Source: G965230065 sp965230065
GTDB taxonomy: Bacteria; Bacteroidota; Bacteroidia; Cytophagales; Cyclobacteriaceae
Assembly: GCA_965230065.1 (NCBI GenBank)
Contig: OZ245942.1
Location: 2,976,001-3,040,000 of the forward strand
DNA: 64,000 nt
Reading direction: 5' to 3'
Positions 24,372 to 33,156 of the stretch are shown here, in pieces. The translations under genes and the position numbers were made by a program. Under the pieces are notes generated by a model. The model made no database searches and was not told where the DNA came from. It saw only the letters and a program-made list of their open reading frames with translations. Each line of letters opens with the position of its first letter. Positions within the stretch are counted from its first letter, which is position 1.

Positions 24372-26006
24372 CGTACTGCCACTGCCTACTTTACTAAACT
24401 GTGCTTTTTCGTAAGCAGCATCATACTTCGGATTGGGTGATTGGGGGCTAGGTGCCTGTACTTTTTCTTGCCAGCTTTGTAGCTGCTGTAACATAGATTG
24501 GGCTTTTTTAGGGTGCTTTTCTGCAAGGTTGTTTGTCTCTCCTATATTTTTTTTCAGGTTGTAAAGCTCAACTGCATTGTCTTCATAATAGATATGCAGT
24601 TTCCAGTCACCCTGTCGCATCACAGCGCCGGGGCGGGTGCGGAATAAAGGGTCGCGGCCTCCGTCTTCCTTTGGACTATACGCTTGCAGGTAAATGGGAA
24701 AATGCCAGTACAAAGCTCGTTCGGGTATCTTTTTCCCTTCCAAAAGGGGCAAAATATCGTTTCCATCCTGTAAAGGACTGCTGGATTTTTCACCTAAAAT
24801 CGCCTGAAAGGTAGGGTAAAAATCAAGATTGGTGACGGGCGTTTCGCAAAGGCTGTTTGCAGCAACCCTGCCCGGCCAGCGGACAATCATAGGAACACGG
24901 ATGCCCCCTTCATAATACGAGCCTTTTCCGGCCCGCAATGGGTTTTGGTATGAAATATCCCGAATGCCCCCATTATCAGAAGTGAAAACAACGATGGTAT
25001 TTTCTGCAATCCCAATCCGTTCAACTTCTGCCAGCAACCTCCCAACGTTTTCATCCAGTGAGGCAATCATGGCAGCATATTCAGGATTGTCTTGTCCGTT
25101 ATTTCCTTCCTTTTTTGCAAACTTAGCCACCAGGGAGTCTTTGCCCATGATGGGCGTGTGCACGGTGTAATACGGCAAATAAAGGAAAAAGGGGGTGTTT
25201 TGATGGGTGTGTAAAAATGAAATGGCTTCCGCAGTAAGTCGGTCAGTCAGGTATTCGCCTTCTGGCCCGTCTTCCAGGTATTCTAAATTATAAGGACTGA
25301 AATACCCATCTTTGCCGGGGTTTCCCCGATGGTTTCCGCCTGCGTTTATCAGAAAACCCTGCGTGGTGGGGTCATCGCCCAGATGCCACTTACCGAATGT
25401 GCCTGTTGCATAGCCCTGGTCGCGGAACATTTCTGCCAGGGTATAAATAGAATCGGCCAGTACGGTTTGGTTGGGAATGGGGATGATTTTGCGGGTACGG
25501 GCATCACCCCGGTCAGCATTGGCAACGGTATAAATGCCGTGGCGGGGTGTGTTCATACCCGACATAAGGCAGGCCCGGCTGGGGGCGCAATTGGCTGCCC
25601 CGGCATACGCCTGTGTAAATACCATACCTTCTTTTGCCAGTTGATCTATGTTCGGTGTTTCGTAATATGTGCTGCCCATGTACCCCAGGTCTTTGTACCC
25701 CAAATCATCCACGTTGATGTAAATGACGTTGGGCGATTGGGCAAATGAAGGAATTGAGAAGGGGCAGAATATGGCTACTAAAAGAATTCCTGTGAATAGA
25801 GGACGGAAGTAACTTCTGCTTATGTGGAGTATAGAAAGGAGAAATGCTTCCCCTAGGGCTGTGTACGCACAGCCCAAACGAAAGTGATAAGGTTTGTGAG
25901 GACATAAACCTTGGGGGCAGGGTAATGTCCTGGGTGACACAGGCCATGGGAAAGGGAAAATAAAGCGAAAGTAACTTCCAATTAAGGGAAAGAATTTATT
26001 TTTCAT
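24366..26006 (-). CDS. Sulfatase (S1) with an insertion in its signal peptide
   Basis: 546 residues. Asp100-Asp101 in VIYINVDDLGYKDLGYMG, modification motif NCAPSRACLMSG at Cys140, GKWHLGDDP, PYYTVHTP and TSDNGG give a complete S1 active site. The subfamily signature TVANADRGDARTRKI is notable. The N-terminus is abnormal: SYFR at 11-14 recurs at 65-68, and removing the 54 residues between leaves MKNKFFPLIGSYFR + PLFTGILLVAIF, an ordinary signal peptide ending SFAQ. With the insert, export may be altered or start from a later codon. The C-terminal residues KVGSGSTQ come from a repeat. First enzyme gene after susD of module 2. Confidence 0.9.
   Translation of the reverse strand: MKNKFFPLIGSYFRFIFPFPWPVSPRTLPCPQGLCPHKPYHFRLGCAYTALGEAFLLSILHISRSYFRPLFTGILLVAIFCPFSIPSFAQSPNVIYINVDDLGYKDLGYMGSTYYETPNIDQLAKEGMVFTQAYAGAANCAPSRACLMSGMNTPRHGIYTVANADRGDARTRKIIPIPNQTVLADSIYTLAEMFRDQGYATGTFGKWHLGDDPTTQGFLINAGGNHRGNPGKDGYFSPYNLEYLEDGPEGEYLTDRLTAEAISFLHTHQNTPFFLYLPYYTVHTPIMGKDSLVAKFAKKEGNNGQDNPEYAAMIASLDENVGRLLAEVERIGIAENTIVVFTSDNGGIRDISYQNPLRAGKGSYYEGGIRVPMIVRWPGRVAANSLCETPVTNLDFYPTFQAILGEKSSSPLQDGNDILPLLEGKKIPERALYWHFPIYLQAYSPKEDGGRDPLFRTRPGAVMRQGDWKLHIYYEDNAVELYNLKKNIGETNNLAEKHPKKAQSMLQQLQSWQEKVQAPSPQSPNPKYDAAYEKAQFSKVGSGSTQ
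25807..25978. mobile_element. 162-bp in-frame insertion with target-site duplication
   Basis: Direct repeats AAGTAACTTC at 25807-25816 and 25969-25978 (plus strand) bound 162 bases (54 codons). Inside are a perfect hairpin GGGCTGTG-TACG-CACAGCCC (25856-25875), an AAGGTTT...AAACCTT pair and a GGACAT...ATGTCC pair. It contains no stop in the sulfatase frame. The palindrome-rich structure, the duplication and the in-frame length resemble the Rickettsia palindromic elements, but it is not claimed to be that family. Confidence 0.6.
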
Positions 26007-26045
26007 AAAACAAACTTAACCATTGGAGGGCAAATATGGGTAAAT

Positions 26046-26086
26046 GTGCCCGGCACTTGTGTTTTTCAGGGGTAAGTGCCGGACAC
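26046..26086. promoter_or_regulatory. Stem-loop after susD of module 2
   Basis: GTGCCCGGCACTT (26046-26058) pairs with AAGTGCCGGACAC (26074-26086) in 12 of 13 positions with a 15-base loop. It begins 15 bases past the susD stop on the minus strand and precedes the sulfatase start by 40 bases. No U-tract follows in the coding direction. Confidence 0.6.
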
Positions 26087-26100
26087 GTTAATACAACTTA

Positions 26101-27627
26101 TTACCTGTACCCGTTGTTCGTGGGGTCAGATTCCAGCAGGGCAGGGTTCAACTGTAATTCTTCTACCGGAATGGGGAGCAATACATGGCGCGGCTGAATA
26201 TTGGGTGCCGGATTGTACACCCGGTACTCGGTGTTTTTTACCACATCCAGCAAAATGCCCCAGCGGATCAGGTCGAGTCTTCGGTGGCCTTCGCCACCCA
26301 GTTCCCATCGCCGCTCATCATAGATGGCTTCCCGGAATTGTTGTTGCGATAAACCTGAGAAAGGCTGGGCAGGATCATAAGCACGCTCCCGTACTGCATT
26401 GATATACTGGTAAGCATTGGCAGGGCCGTTCAGCTCATTTTCCGCTTCGGCAGCCATAAGGTAAACATCGGCCAGGCGGAAAATAATTTTGTTGTCGCCG
26501 TGGTTACCTCGTGGGGAGTTGATCTGGTCCAGGTTCCACATTTTGGGCATGTAGGGGAAATTGAGATCAAACCCCAAATAAGTATCCATGATATTTGTGG
26601 GCCTTCGCAAATCATCCATCGGGAAATTATTCACATAATCGGGCAGGGGAATGGCCAGGCCGTATCCGGTGAAACCTTCGTTTCTTGTACTTAAGGCATC
26701 GCTCAGGGCAGGCCTTTCATCAGCGTTTTTGGGTTCATCCCGGATGCGGGGCGTAAAGTGGTCGGGCCAGTCGTCCTGGTTGATATCCTTTACAAAATCT
26801 ATGGCCCAAATGACTTCGGCATTGTACTCGTTGTTGGGGTCAAAAACGGCAGCGTAATCATCCAGCAACTGGTGTGGGGAGTTGTTGATGATTTCAACGG
26901 CTTTGTCCCTGGCTTCTTCCCAGTTTTGCTGAATCAGGAAAACTTTCACCATCACGGTAGCGGCTGCCCATTTGGTTACCCTACCCAGTTCGCTGTTGCT
27001 GTAACTATCGGGCAGTAAGTCTTGTGCACGCTGTAAATCTCCTAAAATATCTGAGCGGATTTGCTCAACATTGGTGCGCCCAAGTGTGCTAACCTCCTCT
27101 ATGGGTAACACCTCCTGGTAGTAAGGCACATCGCCCCAGAGGTTGGTCAAATGATAATAGGAGTAAGCACGCATGAACAAGGCTTCACCAGAAAACTGGT
27201 TTTTGCCATCTTGGGTAATATTTTCATTATCTTCCAAACTCTCCAGAATAATATTGGCATTTTGAATGACTCTGTACAAATCCTGCCAGGTGATGGGGGC
27301 GCCCCCGCCCTGTGATATGTCGCCTACATTCCCCTCGTTCAGGGTATAGTTTTGGATAGGTTCCACCTGACCAAATTCCCGGTTGGGGCCAATCACATCA
27401 GCTCCGTTCTCGTAAAAGCGGTCCAGGCCGATTTTGGCATGCAGGGAATTGTTTTTATAGATATTGTACAAGCCATTCACAGCCGATTGTACCTCTGCAT
27501 CCGAATTAAAAAAGTTGGAGGGTGATACAATCTGCCGGGGTTCTTCTGCTAAAAAGTCTTCGCAGCTTATCAACGTAAATGTCATCAATAAGCCTAAGAG
27601 TGAGTTATATAATAGATTTTTCATCAC
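26101..27627 (-). CDS. SusD-family glycan-binding lipoprotein, module 2
   Basis: 508 residues; the second codon is also ATG. Lipobox TLISCEDF with Cys22. SusD helices and signatures: AVNGLYNIYKNNSLHAKIGL, SGEALFMRAYSYYHLTNLWG, GRVTKWAAATVMVKVFLIQ, FRLADVYLMAAEAENE and the end HVLLPIPVEELQLNPALL. Outer-membrane surface partner of the SusC encoded 23 bases upstream. Sequence similarity to the module 1 SusD is limited to the family core, so the bound oligosaccharides probably differ. Confidence 0.95.
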   Translation of the reverse strand: MMKNLLYNSLLGLLMTFTLISCEDFLAEEPRQIVSPSNFFNSDAEVQSAVNGLYNIYKNNSLHAKIGLDRFYENGADVIGPNREFGQVEPIQNYTLNEGNVGDISQGGGAPITWQDLYRVIQNANIILESLEDNENITQDGKNQFSGEALFMRAYSYYHLTNLWGDVPYYQEVLPIEEVSTLGRTNVEQIRSDILGDLQRAQDLLPDSYSNSELGRVTKWAAATVMVKVFLIQQNWEEARDKAVEIINNSPHQLLDDYAAVFDPNNEYNAEVIWAIDFVKDINQDDWPDHFTPRIRDEPKNADERPALSDALSTRNEGFTGYGLAIPLPDYVNNFPMDDLRRPTNIMDTYLGFDLNFPYMPKMWNLDQINSPRGNHGDNKIIFRLADVYLMAAEAENELNGPANAYQYINAVRERAYDPAQPFSGLSQQQFREAIYDERRWELGGEGHRRLDLIRWGILLDVVKNTEYRVYNPAPNIQPRHVLLPIPVEELQLNPALLESDPTNNGYR

Positions 27628-27649
27628 TATATCTTTAATGTTTTACAAA

Positions 27650-30600
27650 TTATAGAACTGCTTTTATCCCGAAAGACAATATTCTTGCACTGGGGTATTC
27701 GCCTTGTGCAAACCCTAAGGCTACATTTCTTTCTAAAGCATTACCACTTCCGCCAAACATGCTGCTTTCGGGGTCATTCAGGGTATAGTCAGACCACACA
27801 AACAAGTTACTTCCTGTAAAATAAATGCTCAGGCTGTTGAAGGCATTCAGCCCCCATTGTTGCACAGGCAGGTTATAAGCCAGCTTCAGGCTTTTAAGGC
27901 GGAGGTGCGTGCCGTCTTCTACCATTTTAGAGTTGTTTTTTATTTCTGATAAAGCGGCTACCGCTCCGGCGCGGGGGATATCCGAGGTAGGGTTTTCGGG
28001 TGTCCATCGGTTCAGGGTTTCGGCATATTTTGTGCGTTCTGCCCTGCCAAAAAAGGCCGTTTGCGTAAGGCTGTTGAACACTTCATTGCCTACGGTTCCC
28101 TGAAAAAAGAAATCGAGCGTCCAGTTTTTGAAGGAAATAGAGTTTTGCAGGCCATAAATAAAATCAGGCTGTGGACTTCCGAGTACGATGAAGTCATCTT
28201 CGGTAATTTGCTGGTCGCCATTGGTATCCCCAAAGCGGGGGCCACCTACATCGTGCCCGGTTTGGCCGGAGGCATCAATTTCTTCCTGCGACTTCCAGGT
28301 GCCCAGGTAATTTACACCTACAAAAACCGGGGCAGGCTCTCCTACAATCAATCGTCCGCCGGGCCCACCTTGTCCCGTGGCGGAAGGATCCACCACATCT
28401 ATGAAATCAACACCTCCCAGGCCAATTACCTCATTTCTGTTTCCCGAAACCGTAAGCATGGTAGACCACCGAAAGTTCTCTTTGGAAACATTTACAGTAT
28501 TAACCAGGAGTTCAAGCCCGGTATTTTTTATTTCGCCCAGGTTTTGTAAGCGGCTTACGAAGCCTGTTTGCCGGGGAATTTGCACGTTCAGCAATAAGTC
28601 TTCGGTGGTTTTGTGATAATAATCCAACTCAAAAGACAGCCTGCCTTCAAAGAAAGCAGCTTCCAGTCCAATGTCAAGCTGGCGGGTTGTTTCCCAGGTC
28701 AAATCCGGGTTGGCGGGCCTGCCCAGGGTTACCCCAGCCTGCTCTGCCCCGCTGAAAGAGGTATTGGCATTATCCAGTAAAGCCAGTGTTCTGAATGATT
28801 CTATGGCCTGGCTTCCTGATAAGCCGTAACTGGCGCGGAGCTTGAGTTGATCAAAAACATTCAGGTTTTGGATGAAGGGTTCTTCTGACAACCGCCAGGC
28901 AGCGGCACCGGATGGGAAAAAGCCGTATTTGTTACCGGGGGCAAAACGGGAAGAACCGTCTACCCGGCCTACCAATGTGAAGAGGAATCTATCTTTCAAC
29001 ACGTAATTAACCCTACCCAGCCAGGATGCCAACTGGAAAGCTCCATAGTCAGAACCCACCACGTTTCGGTTTGGGTTGGAGCCGAACGCCAGGTTGTTAT
29101 AACCCGTAACGTCATTAGAAAGCTGAAAAGCCTGTGACAAGCTGGTTTCCTGTTGAAATTTTTGAAGGGTAAACCCACCCAACAGGCTCAGTTCGTGCCC
29201 ATCGCCCAAATCTGTGTCGTAAGAGATGGTATTTTCATTAATCCAGCCTATGCCCGTTCGGGTATCAATCCGGGCATCGCCTCCGTCATTGATGACGAAA
29301 TTTTGTGGCAAAGCCCCGGGGTTAAAGCGGTTTCTTTTAAAACCGTTGATTTCAGGACTGAAAGTAGAACGGATAATTAAATCTTGAACAGGTTCTATTT
29401 CCAGGTACAAGTTTCCCAGTAAATTGGTAGTATAACTGTGGTCGTCCCTTAACTCAATATCGGCTTCGGGGTTGGTTTGGATAGAAGCCGATACGGGATT
29501 TTCTGCCGTAAACTGGCCTTCGTCATCATATATGGCCCGGGCTGCCAGGTGGTCACGGAAGATCTGTGAAATGCCGGTTTTATTGTTTTCCCTTCTTAGC
29601 CTGGATACATTGAGACGAAACCCCGTCCGCACCTTATCTGATAAGTCATAATCAAGATTGGCACGGAAAATATATTTCTCGATGCCGGAATTACGGATAA
29701 TTCCCTGCTGGTTGAAATAATTACCGGAAACGTAATAATTAATGTCCTGATCTTCGGACGCACCTGAAACCGACAAATCTACATTTGTGATGGGCGCGGT
29801 GCGGGTTGTCTGGTCAATCCAGTCTACATTGGGTACATCATTTAAGTCGGGAAAGGGCAGGGCTGCACTTCTAAAAGCTGCATCTTCATTGGCATAGTCG
29901 GCATGCTGGGGCCCATTCAGGAAATCAACCGTTTCTATCATAGACTGTACGCCGGAATACAGATTAAAAGACACCTGAGGTTTTCCGGCACTGATGCCCT
30001 TTCCGCTTTTTGTGGTTACCAAAATGACCCCATTGGCACCCCGTGTACCGTAAATGGAAACTGCCGTAGCGTCTTTCAGGATGTCAATAGACTGAATATC
30101 ATTGGTATTGATATTGTTCAGGTCAAAATTTTGTCCTACAATCACTCCATCTATTACCCACAGAGGTTCATTATTTCCCTGAATGGAGTTACCCCCGCGA
30201 ATTCGAATAGAGGTAGCTGCCCCGGGTTCCCCACTCACCTGCGTAACCTGCACACCGGGTGCTCGGCCCTGCAAAATCTGGTCTACCCTGGCCGTAGGAA
30301 TGTTTTCCAGGTTTTCACCTTCCACTTTGCTGACCGCCCCGGTCAAATCTGACTTTTCCTGCGTACCATAACCGATCACTACAATCTCGGAGAGTGCCTG
30401 AATATCGGGCGACATCTGAATATCAATGACTGAGCGCCCGCTAATACTGATTTCTTCAGACACATAGCCTACAGATGAAAACACCAGGGTTGTGACATCA
30501 TCGGGTACGCTGAGACGGTAGTTGCCATTCAGGTCGGTTACCGTACCGGTAGTGGTACCCTTTACCAGGATATTTACTCCCGGCAGGCCTTCGTCGTTTT

Positions 30601-31144
30601 CGTCCGTTACTGTTCCGGTGATGGTTTTTTCCAGGGTTTCCAGTTTATCGAGTAATTCATGTTTGAATTTAGGAAGGTCAGTCATGGGCGAATCATTAAA
30701 ACTTTCGCCGGGTAGACTGCTCGATTTTCTTTCTATTTTTTGGATATTACCCTTTTCTTTCTGATAAATAAGATAGCTCCCCTGGTTAAATTTTTCAAAG
30801 TTCAGTTGCAAGGGTAAAAGCAAGGAAGAAAGGATTTTTTCCAGAGAAACATCTGATGGAGTTCCTTCCAGTTTTTGCTTCCATTGTTTTCGATCAACCT
30901 GCTTGCCTGCCAGCAGTGTATGGTTATAGTCAAAGCTCACCTGAAAAGCCGTTTCCAGGTCGGAAAGCGCTTCGGTGAGCGGTTGCATGTTCTTTTCTTC
31001 CTGGTCTGGTTTGTTGGGCACACCCGAAAGGGATGCCAGGGCTTGGGCACTTACATGGTTTGGAAAGCAAACCAATGCAAAAAGCATTATGCTACAGCTT
31101 GCTCTCAAAAACCAATTACAAAAATGTTGGGTATAGTTCTTCAT
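27650..31144 (-). CDS. SusC-family TonB-dependent transporter with STN domain, module 2
   Basis: 1164 residues. Signal peptide (about 1-33, ending VSAQ), STN domain (about 55-120, FQVSFDYNHTLLAGKQVD), an extended linker, carboxypeptidase-regulatory-like domain (about 173-250, ITGTVTDENDEGLPGVNILV), plug (EIVVIGYGTQEKSDLTGAVS and ILKDATAVSIYGTRGANGVI) and a beta barrel ending FGIKAVL. The N-terminal third is very like the module 1 SusC, while the barrel differs. It imports oligosaccharides and signals through the STN domain to FecR 2. Confidence 0.96.
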   Translation of the reverse strand: MKNYTQHFCNWFLRASCSIMLFALVCFPNHVSAQALASLSGVPNKPDQEEKNMQPLTEALSDLETAFQVSFDYNHTLLAGKQVDRKQWKQKLEGTPSDVSLEKILSSLLLPLQLNFEKFNQGSYLIYQKEKGNIQKIERKSSSLPGESFNDSPMTDLPKFKHELLDKLETLEKTITGTVTDENDEGLPGVNILVKGTTTGTVTDLNGNYRLSVPDDVTTLVFSSVGYVSEEISISGRSVIDIQMSPDIQALSEIVVIGYGTQEKSDLTGAVSKVEGENLENIPTARVDQILQGRAPGVQVTQVSGEPGAATSIRIRGGNSIQGNNEPLWVIDGVIVGQNFDLNNINTNDIQSIDILKDATAVSIYGTRGANGVILVTTKSGKGISAGKPQVSFNLYSGVQSMIETVDFLNGPQHADYANEDAAFRSAALPFPDLNDVPNVDWIDQTTRTAPITNVDLSVSGASEDQDINYYVSGNYFNQQGIIRNSGIEKYIFRANLDYDLSDKVRTGFRLNVSRLRRENNKTGISQIFRDHLAARAIYDDEGQFTAENPVSASIQTNPEADIELRDDHSYTTNLLGNLYLEIEPVQDLIIRSTFSPEINGFKRNRFNPGALPQNFVINDGGDARIDTRTGIGWINENTISYDTDLGDGHELSLLGGFTLQKFQQETSLSQAFQLSNDVTGYNNLAFGSNPNRNVVGSDYGAFQLASWLGRVNYVLKDRFLFTLVGRVDGSSRFAPGNKYGFFPSGAAAWRLSEEPFIQNLNVFDQLKLRASYGLSGSQAIESFRTLALLDNANTSFSGAEQAGVTLGRPANPDLTWETTRQLDIGLEAAFFEGRLSFELDYYHKTTEDLLLNVQIPRQTGFVSRLQNLGEIKNTGLELLVNTVNVSKENFRWSTMLTVSGNRNEVIGLGGVDFIDVVDPSATGQGGPGGRLIVGEPAPVFVGVNYLGTWKSQEEIDASGQTGHDVGGPRFGDTNGDQQITEDDFIVLGSPQPDFIYGLQNSISFKNWTLDFFFQGTVGNEVFNSLTQTAFFGRAERTKYAETLNRWTPENPTSDIPRAGAVAALSEIKNNSKMVEDGTHLRLKSLKLAYNLPVQQWGLNAFNSLSIYFTGSNLFVWSDYTLNDPESSMFGGSGNALERNVALGFAQGEYPSARILSFGIKAVL

Positions 31145-31150
31145 AACGGT

Positions 31151-31218
31151 TAATTTTGGTTGTACAACTATTAATTATAACAGCCCGTGTGTTGGTGGTA
31201 CAACACCGGGTTTTTCTT
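31151..31218 (+). ncRNA. Candidate antisense RNA in the fecR-susC gap, module 2 (DonS-like)
   Basis: Plus-strand TAATTTTG (31151-31158) matches the -7 box TAnnTTTG. GTTG at 31126-31129, 21 bases upstream, is a near -33 box. Downstream, CCCGTGTGTTG (31184-31194) pairs with CAACACCGGG (31201-31210) with one bulge, followed by TTTTTCTT: an intrinsic terminator on plus that overlaps the fecR stop codon. Predicted RNA of about 50 bases, antisense to the susC leader. Same geometry as module 1. Confidence 0.5.
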
Positions 31219-32242
31219 ATTGCTTATCAAAAATGATCTGATTATCCTTTTGCCTGACTTCAATGGGGAATAAAAGGGATAACTTGGTAAAAAGTTCGTC
31301 AATATTATCGGCCGGTGTAGTGCCGGTATAGCGAAAGGCTGCAATCCCGGGAGCTTTAAACTTTGCGTCCAAGCCGTAATTTTCTTTTAGTAAAAGGGCG
31401 ATTTCCTCGAGGGAAGCATTCCTGAATACCAGCCGGTTTTCTCTCCAGGCAGAATAATCTTCGGCGTGTACCTGTTTTCTTTCAAACGTGTGTTGTGTTT
31501 CTGAAAAAGAGGCATAATCGCCCGGTAGCATTTCAATGCCTGTATCGGCCAGGGCATTGGCCGTGAGTTTTACTTTGCCAGATTGTAGCACTACAGCGGT
31601 TTTGCCCTGCCGGTGGTGCACATTAAATTCAGTACCCAGTACTTCTACCATTACATCTTCAGTTTTTACCCTGAATTTTACTTTTTCAGACGTATGAGGG
31701 GAAAGAAGCTCCTGCACCTCAAAGAAGGCTTCCCCCTGTAACCAAACCTCTCTTTCATCCCATCTTGCCGGATATTGTATGGATGAGTTTGCATTGAGGA
31801 TTATCATTGAGCTGTCGGGTAGGGTAATGGTTTTGGTTTCACCATAAGCGGTGGTATGTGTGATTATTTCGTTAGGCTCTGTATAAAAATAGGCAAAAGC
31901 AAGGATAAGGAGTCCAATAAACACAGCAGCTATGCTGTACCAGCTACGGAAGCGAAAATGTTGTGCAGGATGTGGCTTTACAGGAGTGGCGGGCTGTATA
32001 GCGGCTTTCAGTTTTAGGTGGTCGTGGGTTATGGCTTCTGCCGTAAGTTGGTGATGGTCAAAATTGATATTGAGAATAAATTGCCGTGCTTCTTCAATAT
32101 CTTTTTTTCGATAGGCGTACCGGGCAACCCATGCTTCCCAAAAAGCCTTATGGATGCTGTCGGGATTCTTTACCCAATCGATGAAAGTTGTATCGGTAAT
32201 AAAATCTTCTACGGTGTAGTTTTGATAAAGCTTGTGCTCCAC
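31217..32242 (-). CDS. FecR-type anti-sigma factor, module 2
   Basis: 341 residues. N-terminal sigma-binding part (MEHKLYQNYTVEDFITDTTF), one membrane helix (about 98-118, SIAAVFIGLLILAFAYFY), FecR domain (AYGETKTITLPDSSMIILNA, WLQGEAFFEVQE, LGTEFNVHHRQGKTAVVLQS) and C-terminal DUF4974 domain (LEEIALLLKENYGLDAKF). It transmits the SusC signal to the sigma factor encoded 175 bases upstream. Confidence 0.93.
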   Translation of the reverse strand: MEHKLYQNYTVEDFITDTTFIDWVKNPDSIHKAFWEAWVARYAYRKKDIEEARQFILNINFDHHQLTAEAITHDHLKLKAAIQPATPVKPHPAQHFRFRSWYSIAAVFIGLLILAFAYFYTEPNEIITHTTAYGETKTITLPDSSMIILNANSSIQYPARWDEREVWLQGEAFFEVQELLSPHTSEKVKFRVKTEDVMVEVLGTEFNVHHRQGKTAVVLQSGKVKLTANALADTGIEMLPGDYASFSETQHTFERKQVHAEDYSAWRENRLVFRNASLEEIALLLKENYGLDAKFKAPGIAAFRYTGTTPADNIDELFTKLSLLFPIEVRQKDNQIIFDKQ

Positions 32243-32314
32243 TTTCAGAAAGTTTTGTGTTAAGTGCTTTCTTTTTAAGTGGTCGCTTTCTTCAATTTTT
32301 CACGGCTTTTTTTG

Positions 32315-32334
32315 TGTAATTTTTTAAAATTACA
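32315..32334. promoter_or_regulatory. Operator-like palindrome between sigma and fecR, module 2
   Basis: Perfect 9-base inverted repeat TGTAATTTT-TT-AAAATTACA in the 175-base gap between the sigma gene and fecR. It is too AT-rich to be a strong terminator. It may be a regulator site for separate fecR expression. Confidence 0.35.
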
Positions 32335-32417
32335 TTTCATTTATTAATAATGAAGGATGGTTGTGTTAAGAGGGGTTTATCTGGTGAAATATTATGATAT
32401 TCGTAATTGGTAAAAAG

Positions 32418-33014
32418 TCAGATAAGCAAAAAAATACAGAGTAACACAAGCATAAATGTTGTTTTACTTACTTTTTTTCTTAGTTGGCCTATAGCCAAAG
32501 AAATTAAATTGTAGACGGTATGAATATTCACAGCCATTACTTCGGCTACTTCCTCATACGAAAGGTTTTCATAATATTTCAGAAAAATAGCTTCTCGTTG
32601 GCGTTTAGAAAGTTGATTGACAGTATCCAGCAAATGTAGCTTATGTTCTTTTTCCGATTGTGCGTTTATTTGTTGTGTTTCATAAGGTAAGGTGATTTCA
32701 AAAACTTCCTGGTAGGGGGAAGATTGTGTGGTGTTTTTTTGAGCCAGTGCCCGTATCAGCTTTCTTCTCATGCCACTGAAGAGGTAAAATTTAACAGCAT
32801 TCACATCGCCCAACGTTTTGCGGCTGTTCCAAAGATCCAGAAATAAGTTGTGGATGCAATCCCTGACCAAACCATCATCCGCTGTGAACTTTCGCCCATA
32901 ATTGTACAGGATTTGCACATACTTTCGGTAAAGGGCATCGAAAGCTTCTGTACTTCCGTTTTTGAAAGCCATCCATAATGGATCGGGTTTTTTGGGATGA
33001 AGGTCTTCCGGCAT
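32418..33014 (-). CDS. ECF sigma factor, module 2
   Basis: 198 residues. Region 2 at about 20-90 (AFDALYRKYVQILYNYGRKF, RDCIHNLFLDLWNSRK) and region 4 at about 133-182 (LSKRQREAIFLKYYENLSYE, EVAEVMAVNIHTVYNLISLA). Bacteroides-expansion ECF group. The C-terminus TFMLVLLCIFLLI is a hydrophobic tail of 13 residues. Expected to be held by FecR 2 and to switch on susC/susD of module 2. The first gene of the module; the sulfatase gene upstream ends 143 bases away in an AT-rich gap with no terminator seen. Confidence 0.93.
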   Translation of the reverse strand: MPEDLHPKKPDPLWMAFKNGSTEAFDALYRKYVQILYNYGRKFTADDGLVRDCIHNLFLDLWNSRKTLGDVNAVKFYLFSGMRRKLIRALAQKNTTQSSPYQEVFEITLPYETQQINAQSEKEHKLHLLDTVNQLSKRQREAIFLKYYENLSYEEVAEVMAVNIHTVYNLISLAIGQLRKKVSKTTFMLVLLCIFLLI

Positions 33015-33156
33015 AATGGAACTGCTATGAGAGCATAATAGTCAAATTTTGAGATATTATCAATTACCCTCGCATTAATATAACAAGAAACGTTGCCGGA
33101 AATATTTCTTCAAAAATAAATACTCATCATTCTGATGTAAAAACTATCTTATTTTG

